A stretch of DNA of 64,000 nt. Origin: Streptomyces sp. NBC_01428 (GTDB taxonomy: Bacteria; Actinomycetota; Actinomycetes; Streptomycetales; Streptomycetaceae). Of the stretch, positions 31,704 to 38,710 are shown in pieces; position 1 is the first letter of the stretch, and the number at the start of each line of letters is the position of its first letter. The stretch spans positions 2,232,001 to 2,296,000 of the forward strand of contig NZ_CP109499.1 in the NCBI RefSeq assembly GCF_036231965.1. Reading direction: 5' to 3'. The notes under the pieces are model-generated. The model ran no database searches. It saw only the letters and a program-made list of their open reading frames with translations, and was not told the DNA's origin. The translations under genes were made by a program, and so were the position numbers.

Positions 31704-32392
31704 GTCCGTCGGCCGTCGCGAACCTGCGACTCGAACTGTCCCTCGTGGAGCCCGTCCTGTGGACGTCGGCCGCCCGCATGTGGCGCTCCGGTCCCGGACT
31801 CGCCGACCGCTACCGGCGCTATCTGAGCGCCATGCACCAGGTGATCCGCGCCTCCGTCCCGCTGATGGAGCGGGCGGCCGTCCGCTGCGAGGCGCTGCCC
31901 CGGGATCCGGTGAGCCGGCCGCTCGCCCGGTACCTGCGGGCGCACGCCGAGGAGGAGCGGGGTCACGACGAGTGGCTGCTCGCCGACGCGGCGGTGACCG
32001 GAGCGGCGCCCGGTGAGCTGACCGACGCGGTGACGCCCGCCCACGTGGCCGCCCTGGTGGGGGCGCAGTACTACTGGCTCGAACACAGTCATCCGGTGGC
32101 CCTCCTCGGCTACATCGCGGTCCTGGAGGGCAACGCTCCCGCGCCGGGACTGGCCGCCCGGCTGGCCCGGGAGACCGGGCTCCCGCAGGCCGCCTTCGCG
32201 ACCGTACGTCTCCACGCGGACCTCGACGACGGACACAGCGCGGACCTGGACCGGCTGATCGACGAACTGCCCCTGGACGCCGCGCAGCGTTCCCTGGTCG
32301 CCGTGAGCGCCCTGCACACGGTCGCCTCCCTCGCCGAGCTGTTCGACCGCATCGCCGCGGCACCAACCGGATGGGAGAGCGCCCATGACTGA
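31700..32392 (+). CDS. Iron-containing redox enzyme, haem-oxygenase-like (HDO) fold
   Basis: A 230-residue all-helical protein beginning at GTG 31700 within a GTGA overlap. The metal-ligand pattern of haem-oxygenase-like diiron oxidases is visible: EEERGHDEW, then YYWLEHSHP, then LHADLDDGHSADL near the C-terminus (Glu, His, Glu, His, Asp, His ligands). Known members oxidise or decarboxylate amino acids, fatty acids or peptides. Coupled between a radical SAM enzyme and a small peptide gene, it is likely a second peptide-tailoring enzyme. It overlaps the start of the peptide gene by 8 nt. Confidence 0.82.
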   Translation: MSPSAVANLRLELSLVEPVLWTSAARMWRSGPGLADRYRRYLSAMHQVIRASVPLMERAAVRCEALPRDPVSRPLARYLRAHAEEERGHDEWLLADAAVTGAAPGELTDAVTPAHVAALVGAQYYWLEHSHPVALLGYIAVLEGNAPAPGLAARLARETGLPQAAFATVRLHADLDDGHSADLDRLIDELPLDAAQRSLVAVSALHTVASLAELFDRIAAAPTGWESAHD

Positions 32393-32588
32393 CCCCGCAC
32401 CCGATCGCCTCCGCGCACTGGAGGACGCCGGGTTCCCGCTGCACAGCCTCTCCCCCGAGCAGCGGGAGGTGCTCCAGGACCTCAGCACGGAGGAACTCAC
32501 CCTGCTGCTGGGCCTGAAGGAGCGGCTGGACGCGGCCGAGCCGGAGGTACAGGCGCACAGCGAGATCGCCGGCGGAGCGCTGTTCTGA
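32385..32588 (+). CDS. 67-aa candidate RiPP precursor (PEVxAH motif)
   Basis: A small protein translationally coupled on both sides: it overlaps the diiron gene by 8 nt and the next gene by TGATG. Residues 8-49 form an acidic, Leu-rich helical leader (LSPEQREVLQDLSTEEL). Residues 52-58 read EPEVQAH, followed by the short tail SEIAGGALF. The PEVxAH motif recurs three times in the 89-aa precursor at 43902-44171. From memory, public annotation calls similar short proteins 'aroma-sacti cluster' peptides; I could not check this. It has no cysteine, so a thioether is excluded, and modification would have to fall on the tail residues. It could instead be an accessory or recognition protein rather than a precursor. 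Confidence 0.75.
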   Translation: MTDPAPDRLRALEDAGFPLHSLSPEQREVLQDLSTEELTLLLGLKERLDAAEPEVQAHSEIAGGALF

Positions 32589-35500
32589 TGACCGACGGCG
32601 CGCGCGTGAAATGCCCACAGTGCCCCGAACCCCCGCCGGAGGGCGCCGCGTTCTGCCCCCGGTGCGGCACCGCGTGCGTGGTCGCGGGCGACACCGCCAC
32701 GGCCGAGGAGCGCCGGGTGGTGACCGTGCTCTTCTGCGACCTCGTCGGGTCGACGGCCCTGTCCGGGCGGCTCGACCCCGAGACCCTGCGCACGGTGACA
32801 CTCCGGTACTTCGCGCTGATGCGGGCGCGTATCGAGGAACACGGCGGAACGGTCGAGAAGTTCATCGGCGACGCCGTGATGGCGGTGTTCGGGGTTCCCG
32901 TGCGCCACGAGGACGACGCCCACCGGGCGCTGGCCGCCGCGCGCGGCATGGTCACCGGCCTCGACGGGCTCAACGCCGAGCTGGCGCGGGAGCACGGTGT
33001 GCGGCTCGCCGTCCGCATCGGTGTGAACACCGGCGAGGTGGTGGTCAGCGTCGACCCCGCCGCCCGGCAGGCACTGGTGTCCGGCGAGGTCGTCAACATC
33101 GGTGCCCGGCTCGAACAGCACGCCGGGGCGGGGGACATCCTCATCGGCCCGGCCACGCTGCACGCCGCCGGTCCCTCCGCGGTCACCGAGTCCGCGGGAG
33201 CGCTGTCCCTGAAGGGAGTCGGTGTCCCCGTCCCGGCCCACCGCCTGGTCGCCCTGCACGAGGACGACCCCGAGCGGGTCCGCCGCTTCGACACCCCCTT
33301 CATCGGCCGCGCCCAGGAGATGGCCGAACTCCGGCTGCTGCTGCGCAAGTTGGAGACGGACCCGCGCTCGCACCTGGTGACCGTCTACGGCGAGGCGGGC
33401 CTCGGCAAGACGCGCCTGCTGCGCGAGTGGCTGCGGGACTGCCCGGCCTACGGCGAGGGCCGGTGCCGTCCCTACGGCGAGACCGGCTCGCTGTCGCCGC
33501 TCGCCGAAGCGGTGCGCCAGGTCCTCGCCGCCGTCGGCGAGGACGCGGCCCTCACCGCGCTAACGGCCCCCGAGCGGACGGAGGCGGAGCAGGCCCTGCG
33601 GCTGCTGCGGGCCGGACTGCTCGCGGACGGCACGCCCAGCCCCTCGGCGGACGACACCCTCATGGCGCTGGCCTGTCTCCTGGACGCTCTCTCGCGTGAG
33701 CGGCCGGTGGTCGTGGTGCTCGACGACTGTCACTGGGCGTCCGGACCGCTGCTCGACATGGCGGACCGGCTGCTGGACGAGCTCGACCGCTCCCCCGTCG
33801 CCCTGGTGTGCGTCGCGCGCCCGGAGCTGCTGGAGACCCGTCCCGGCTGGGGCAGCGGCCGGATGCGGTCCGCGTCGCTGCTGCTCACGCCGCTCACCCG
33901 GGAGGAGGCAGCCGCTCTCGCCGACGAACTGGTCGAGGTGGCCGCCCACCGGCAGGGCGTACTGGAGGGCGCGCTCGACCGCGCCGAGGGCAATCCCCTG
34001 TACCTGGAGCATCTGACGGCGATGGCGGCCGAGTGCGACGACCTGCCCCTGACCGTGCACGCCCTGCTCGGCGCCCGTATCGACGCGCTGCCGCCCGAGG
34101 AGCGGACCCTGCTGCAGGTCGCCGCCGTCCTGGGGCGGGAGTTCCAGCGCGCCGACCTGACCGAACTGGCCGGCGCCGAGGAGCCGGCGGGGCCGGCGGA
34201 CTCGCCCGGCGGTCTGCTGCGCGGTCTCGTACGACGGCGGCTCATCGAGGCCGCCGGACGCACCCTGTCCACGAGTTCGGTGCTCCGGTTCGGCAGCGCC
34301 CTGGTGCAGGAGACCGCCTACCGGGGGATGGCGAAGAAGGTGCGCGCACGGCGTCACGAGCACGCCGCCCGGGTCCTCGTCGACCACGACGCGGGCGATG
34401 CCGCCGTCGGCTCCCATCTGGCGCGTGCTCACCGTCTGCTCTCCGAACTGGGCGTCCACGACGACGACTCCGACGCGCTGCGGGCGCGTGCCGCCGGTCT
34501 GCTGACCCGGGCCGGGGCGGCCGCCCTGGCACGTTCCGACCTGCCGTGGGCCGACGACCTCCTCACCCAGGCCCTGGAACTGGCCGCGCCCGGCGAGCCC
34601 TTCGCCGGCGAGGCCGCCCGGCGGCTCGGGGAGACGAAGGTCGCCCGCGGCGAACCGGAGCGGGGTCGCGAACTGCTGGCCGACGCGCTCGGTGCCGCCG
34701 ACCGGACGGGTGACCGGCTGGGCGCCGCCCACGCCCGGCTCGCGCTGACCGCGCTCGACCCCCGGCACGGGTCCGCCGCCGAGGTGGCCGAGGCCGCGCT
34801 CCCGCTGTTCACCGCGGCGGGCGACGACCAGGGCATCGCCCGCGCCTGTGTCCGGATCGCCCAGGACCGTCAGCGGCGCGGGCTGCACGCCGAGGCCGAG
34901 GAGTCGCTGCGGCGGGCTCTGGACCACGCCGACCGTGCGGACGCCGAACCCGAACGGGCGCTGGCGCTCGGCGCGGTCGGCATCTCGCTGTGGCGCGGCC
35001 CCACCCCGGTGGCGCGGGCCGTGGCGCGCTGCGAGGAGTTGCTGACGGTCCATGGCGCGGGCCGTCCCACCGTACGGGCCACGCTGGGCTGCCCGTTGGC
35101 CGTGCTCCTGGCGCTGCAGGGCAGGCACGAGGAGGCGCACGAGCGGCTGGCCGAGGCGGCACGCCTCGCCCGTGGTCTCGGCTATGCGGAGAGCACGCTG
35201 TTCGTCCCGCTGTTCGCCGCGGAGGTCGAGGCCGTGACCGGTACGCCCGTGCGACGGCTCGCCCTGCTGGAGGAGGCGGCGCGCGCCGGCCGTGGACTCG
35301 GCGCCACGGGTGCCCTGCCCGGCATCGCCCGGGAGCGGGCACGCATCCTGCTGGACGGCGGGGAGCCCGCCGAGGCGCTGGCTCTGCCGGACCCGGAACG
35401 GGCGGGCCTGCCGCCGGCCGAGTCCGCCGACGCGTACGGGCTGCGGGGCCGCGCCCTGGCACTCGCCGGGGAGCGGGACCTGGCGCGCGTCTGCGCGGAC

Positions 35501-35752
35501 CGGGCCGTCGCCGCGGCGGGTGCCACCGACTCCCCGGTCCTGCGGGGCACCGCGGCGCTCGACCTCGCCCACACGCTGCGCGCCCTCGGGCTGTCCGCGG
35601 ACGCGGCGCGGGAGGCACGCACGGCTCTGGGGCACTTCGCCGCCAAGGGGCACCGGCCGGGCACGGACCGCGCGTCCGCGTTCGCCGACGAGAAGACGGC
35701 CACGGCCCGGGGCGCGGACCGCCCGGCCGGACGGGAAGGCAGGACCGGATGA
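32588..35752 (+). CDS. Zinc-ribbon / class III adenylate cyclase / AAA ATPase / TPR protein
   Basis: A 1054-residue signalling protein. It opens with a CPQC...CPRC zinc ribbon (Cys 9, 12, 23, 26). A class III nucleotide cyclase domain follows (about 40-220) with VLFCDLVGST holding the metal aspartate, GDAVMAVFG and RIGVNTGEV. Next is an ATPase with Walker A GEAGLGKT (about 275) and Walker B VVVVLDDCHW (about 376). The remaining 550 residues are Ala/Leu/Arg-rich helical repeats of TPR type. There is no C-terminal LuxR domain, unlike many LAL regulators. ATG overlaps the peptide stop (TGATG). A cyclase inside a peptide-maturation operon suggests a sensing or dosage-control role, which is an inference from position. 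Confidence 0.9.
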   Translation: MTDGARVKCPQCPEPPPEGAAFCPRCGTACVVAGDTATAEERRVVTVLFCDLVGSTALSGRLDPETLRTVTLRYFALMRARIEEHGGTVEKFIGDAVMAVFGVPVRHEDDAHRALAAARGMVTGLDGLNAELAREHGVRLAVRIGVNTGEVVVSVDPAARQALVSGEVVNIGARLEQHAGAGDILIGPATLHAAGPSAVTESAGALSLKGVGVPVPAHRLVALHEDDPERVRRFDTPFIGRAQEMAELRLLLRKLETDPRSHLVTVYGEAGLGKTRLLREWLRDCPAYGEGRCRPYGETGSLSPLAEAVRQVLAAVGEDAALTALTAPERTEAEQALRLLRAGLLADGTPSPSADDTLMALACLLDALSRERPVVVVLDDCHWASGPLLDMADRLLDELDRSPVALVCVARPELLETRPGWGSGRMRSASLLLTPLTREEAAALADELVEVAAHRQGVLEGALDRAEGNPLYLEHLTAMAAECDDLPLTVHALLGARIDALPPEERTLLQVAAVLGREFQRADLTELAGAEEPAGPADSPGGLLRGLVRRRLIEAAGRTLSTSSVLRFGSALVQETAYRGMAKKVRARRHEHAARVLVDHDAGDAAVGSHLARAHRLLSELGVHDDDSDALRARAAGLLTRAGAAALARSDLPWADDLLTQALELAAPGEPFAGEAARRLGETKVARGEPERGRELLADALGAADRTGDRLGAAHARLALTALDPRHGSAAEVAEAALPLFTAAGDDQGIARACVRIAQDRQRRGLHAEAEESLRRALDHADRADAEPERALALGAVGISLWRGPTPVARAVARCEELLTVHGAGRPTVRATLGCPLAVLLALQGRHEEAHERLAEAARLARGLGYAESTLFVPLFAAEVEAVTGTPVRRLALLEEAARAGRGLGATGALPGIARERARILLDGGEPAEALALPDPERAGLPPAESADAYGLRGRALALAGERDLARVCADRAVAAAGATDSPVLRGTAALDLAHTLRALGLSADAAREARTALGHFAAKGHRPGTDRASAFADEKTATARGADRPAGREGRTG

Positions 35753-36609
35753 CCACAGGAACGGCAGGAGGGCTCACCTGGAGCCTGCGTGACCGCTCTC
35801 CCGAGGACCTCACGATGCTCGCCGACACGGTGCCGGATCTGCCCGCCGACCCCTCGGCGTGGTCGGACGGCCGCGGGGTGCGCGTGTGCGTGGTCGACAC
35901 CGGGGTGGAGTGCGGCCATCCCTCGGTCGGCGCCGTCCAGGGGTCCTACGAGGTGGCGCCCGCCCCCGACGGCACCCTGCGCGTCGTCGACAGCGGCCCG
36001 CTGCCCGACGGCGCCGGAGACGGCTGCGGGCACGGAACGGCGTGCGCGGGCATCGTCCGGCGGGTGGCACCCGAGTGCGAGCTGTACAGCGTGCGGGTGC
36101 TCGGCGAGGGGTTCACCGGCAGCGGCGAGGCCCTGCTGGCCGGGCTGCGGTGGGCCGTCGACCAAGGCTTCGACGTGGTCAACCTCAGTCTGTCCACGAC
36201 CCGTCCGAAGTTCCTGGAGACCCTGCGGTCGCTGGCGGACCAGGCGTTCTTCACCGGCACCACGCTGGTGGCGTCCGCCCACAACACCCCGGTGGAGAGC
36301 TTCCCCTGGCGGTTCTCGTCGGTCATCTCGGTCGGCACGCACCGCGAGGACGACTCCGGGCTCTTCCTCTACAACCCCGCACCGCCCGTGGAGTTCTTCG
36401 CACCCGGCCAGAACGTGCAGGTTGCCTGGACGGGCGGCAGGACCATCCGCACCACGGGCAACAGTTTCGCCACCCCGTTCATCAGCGGGATGTGCGCACG
36501 CCTGCTCGGCACCCGACCGAAGCTGACACCGTTTCAGATCAAGCACGCGCTCTACCTCTCCGCCGCGAACGTGCGCATCGGCGAACCAGGAACCCGAGGT
36601 GAATCATGA
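35749..36609 (+). CDS. Subtilisin-like serine peptidase (S8), no signal peptide
   Basis: A 286-residue S8 peptidase with the full triad: Asp in CVVDTGVE, His in GCGHGTACAG and Ser in GNSFATPFISG. The oxyanion Asn is in SAHNTP. There is no signal peptide, no I9 propeptide and no cell-wall anchor, so it probably acts in the cytoplasm. ATG 35749 overlaps the previous stop as ATGA, and its own stop overlaps the GAF gene the same way. In this setting it is a good candidate for leader removal from the 67-aa peptide or a related substrate. Confidence 0.88.
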   Translation: MTTGTAGGLTWSLRDRSPEDLTMLADTVPDLPADPSAWSDGRGVRVCVVDTGVECGHPSVGAVQGSYEVAPAPDGTLRVVDSGPLPDGAGDGCGHGTACAGIVRRVAPECELYSVRVLGEGFTGSGEALLAGLRWAVDQGFDVVNLSLSTTRPKFLETLRSLADQAFFTGTTLVASAHNTPVESFPWRFSSVISVGTHREDDSGLFLYNPAPPVEFFAPGQNVQVAWTGGRTIRTTGNSFATPFISGMCARLLGTRPKLTPFQIKHALYLSAANVRIGEPGTRGES

Positions 36610-37217
36610 GCCAGCCCCCCGGCCTCGTCCCCGCCGCAGGCGTGGACCCCGCCACGCGCCCCGGCAGCGCGGAGCACGATCTGCTGCAGTCCGTCGTCGA
36701 CACCGCGCGGGCGATCTTCGGTGCCGCGGCCAGTTCCGTCCTGCTGCACGACCGGGACGCCGACGAACTCGTCTTCCAGGCCGTGGCCGGCGAGGGCGAG
36801 AAGTCCCTCGTGGGCTCGCGGTTCCCCGCCGACCGGGGTCTCGCCGGCTGGGTCCTCGTGTCGGGCGAGCCCATGATCGCGGACGACCTGCGGGAACAGG
36901 GCATGTTCGCCCGGGACGTCGCCAAGTCGACGGGGTACGTGCCGGACGCGCTGATGGCCGCCCCGCTCGCCCACCACGACCGGGTCCTCGGCGTCCTCGA
37001 AGTCCTGGACCCCGCCGAGCAGTCCCGCTCCAGCCTCTCCGAACTCGATCTGCTCGCCCTCTTCGCCCGCCAGGCCGCGGCGGCCCTCGCGGTCATCGCC
37101 GACCGCCGCCACGAGGAGACACCGTCGGCGGTCCGCGCCCGGGGCCTGGAACTCCTCGCCGCGCTCCGGGACGTACTCCTCGACGGGGTACCGCCGCAGG
37201 CGGCCCACGAGGGCTGA
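36606..37217 (+). CDS. GAF-domain protein
   Basis: A 203-residue protein consisting of one GAF sensor domain (about 25-165: FGAAASSVLLHD, GEKSLVGSRFP, GLAGWVLVSGEPM, DALMAAPLAHHDRVLGVLEV) with short N- and C-terminal helices. There is no output domain, so it must act through a partner. The nearest candidate is the cyclase/ATPase protein two genes upstream, because many cyclases are controlled by GAF domains. It is the last gene of the six-gene overlapping operon and is followed by a large hairpin. Confidence 0.85.
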   Translation: MSQPPGLVPAAGVDPATRPGSAEHDLLQSVVDTARAIFGAAASSVLLHDRDADELVFQAVAGEGEKSLVGSRFPADRGLAGWVLVSGEPMIADDLREQGMFARDVAKSTGYVPDALMAAPLAHHDRVLGVLEVLDPAEQSRSSLSELDLLALFARQAAAALAVIADRRHEETPSAVRARGLELLAALRDVLLDGVPPQAAHEG

Positions 37218-37293
37218 GACGCGGGGCTGCCGGGCCATCGGCAGCCCCGGGTGCCTGCCTGCTGAAGGGGGCCTCGGGGCCCGGGCGTTGAGG

Positions 37294-37365
37294 CTCGGGA
37301 ACGTGACGCAGCACCCTGGGAAGGCCACGGCCGCCCGCCCAGGGTGCTGCGTCACGCTCCCCGAG
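37294..37365. terminator. Very strong bidirectional hairpin between convergent operons
   Basis: The arms 37302-37320 and 37338-37356 are perfectly complementary over 19 bp (CGTGACGCAGCACCCTGGG and its reverse complement), with a 17-nt loop. The stem extends outward through CTCGGG/CCCGAG at 37294-37299 and 37360-37365 after a small mismatch. There is no U-tract. It lies between the end of the GAF operon and the end of the opposing glycosyltransferase operon, as expected for a shared terminator. The rest of 37218-37590 holds no gene I can support. Confidence 0.8.
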
Positions 37366-37590
37366 TGGGCCGATCCCCGGGGGCCCCGCAGACCAGGAGT
37401 GACCAAGCGACTTCGACCGACGCCTGTGTGGACCACGCCCGGACGGTGGCGGCTCCGAGACGCCGACCTGCGCGCCCGGCAGACCCAAGTCCGCTCCGAA
37501 AGACGCCCGTTCGCCTGGCCGGAGGTCGACCGGCGTCGATCCGCGTCCGGTCGGGACCCGGCCCGGGCGGTACGCGCGGCGTCCTCGGCG

Positions 37591-38709
37591 TCAGCGGGAC
37601 GCGGCTTCCACGGCGTCCGCCGCATGGGTCTCGCTCTTCCCTGCGGCGAGCAGCCCCGCCATCTCCCGTGCTCGGATGCGGAGTTCGGGATCGTGGGCCG
37701 TCTCCTCGACCGCGGCGCGCAGGGTGGCGGCGGACGCGCCGGGCTCCGGCAGCCGGCGGGCGACGCCCGCGCGCAGGCAGCCGGCGGCGAGAACCTGCTG
37801 CTCCGACCCGTTGGGCGCGACGAGCAGCGGTGTGCCGCGCAGGAGCGCGGCGAGTACGGGCGCCGACGTCGCGTTGGTCAGCACGAGGTCGGCCCGGTCG
37901 ACGAGCGGTCCCATCCAGGGGCGGCGGCCGACGATCAGGTCGGCGTCCTGGGCGGCCTCGGGGGCGCCGGACCGTCCCAGTTCCACGACGGCCCGGTGGG
38001 TGCCGGAGGTGAAGGCGGCGTTGAGGCGCGGCCAGAGCGAGGCGCCGCCGAAGGTCCGGCCGAGGTGGACGTACGCCAGCGGCTTGGATTCGGGCAGCGG
38101 ATCGGACGCCGTGGGTTCCGGCTCCCACCAGCAGGGCCCGACATGCCTTACGGCCGGCGGGAGTTCGGCGCCGGGCGGCTCCAGGGCGGGATGCCCGCGA
38201 AGCAGGAAGGCCGCGCCGAGCAGCGGGGCGTCGGGGAACCGGTCGTGCCGTGGGGCGAGGCCGGCCGCCTCCCGTACCGCCCCGTAGTGCTTCAAGGTCG
38301 CCATGAGCCGCCAGGTGCGGTCGTGCGCGTCCGGCGCGTCGGTGCCGGAGCGGTAGGGCCACAGGTGGGCCGCCAGTCCGAGGACGACCACAGGCAGGTC
38401 GGCCGCCTCGGCGGCCACCAGTGCGCCGTGGCAGAGGACGGAGGTGACCAGGACGTCGGGCCGCGTCTGCCGGACCGCCCGTGCCACCTCGGTGTACTGC
38501 TCGGGCCCGCGGACCGTCCAGTGGGACACCGAGAGTGCCGTGGCGTCCTCGACAGCGAGCGTCTCCAGACCCGCCTCGGTGTTCGTCGGTGCGGCCCGCG
38601 GACCGGCGAGGACGTGCACGCTGTGGGCGCGGCGGCGCAGTTCGGCGCCGACGGCGAGGGCGGGATAGAGGTAGCCCGGGTCGTTCAGCGGGCACAGCAG
38701 CACCTTCAT
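37591..38709 (-). CDS. GT1-family glycosyltransferase
   Basis: A 372-residue GT-B glycosyltransferase of the macrolide/UGT type. The N-terminus MKVLLCPLNDPGYLYPALAVGAELRRRAHSV is the acceptor-side Rossmann start. The C-terminal nucleotide-sugar region reads LVLTNATSAPVLAALLRGTPLLVAP, followed by NGSEQQVLAAGCLRAGVARRL, replacing the usual HGG-type loop with TNAT. ATG 38709 lies one base after the prolyl oligopeptidase stop, so the two are coupled. No sugar-biosynthesis genes are nearby, so a primary-metabolism sugar nucleotide is likely. It would glycosylate the peptide product or inactivate it for self-protection. Confidence 0.86.
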   Translation of the reverse strand: MKVLLCPLNDPGYLYPALAVGAELRRRAHSVHVLAGPRAAPTNTEAGLETLAVEDATALSVSHWTVRGPEQYTEVARAVRQTRPDVLVTSVLCHGALVAAEAADLPVVVLGLAAHLWPYRSGTDAPDAHDRTWRLMATLKHYGAVREAAGLAPRHDRFPDAPLLGAAFLLRGHPALEPPGAELPPAVRHVGPCWWEPEPTASDPLPESKPLAYVHLGRTFGGASLWPRLNAAFTSGTHRAVVELGRSGAPEAAQDADLIVGRRPWMGPLVDRADLVLTNATSAPVLAALLRGTPLLVAPNGSEQQVLAAGCLRAGVARRLPEPGASAATLRAAVEETAHDPELRIRAREMAGLLAAGKSETHAADAVEAASR

Positions 38710-38710
38710 G

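Noticed and set aside
32385..32588. Sactipeptide with thioether bridges
   Set aside because: The 67-aa peptide has no cysteine, so sulfur-to-alpha-carbon crosslinks are impossible in this product despite the radical SAM neighbour.
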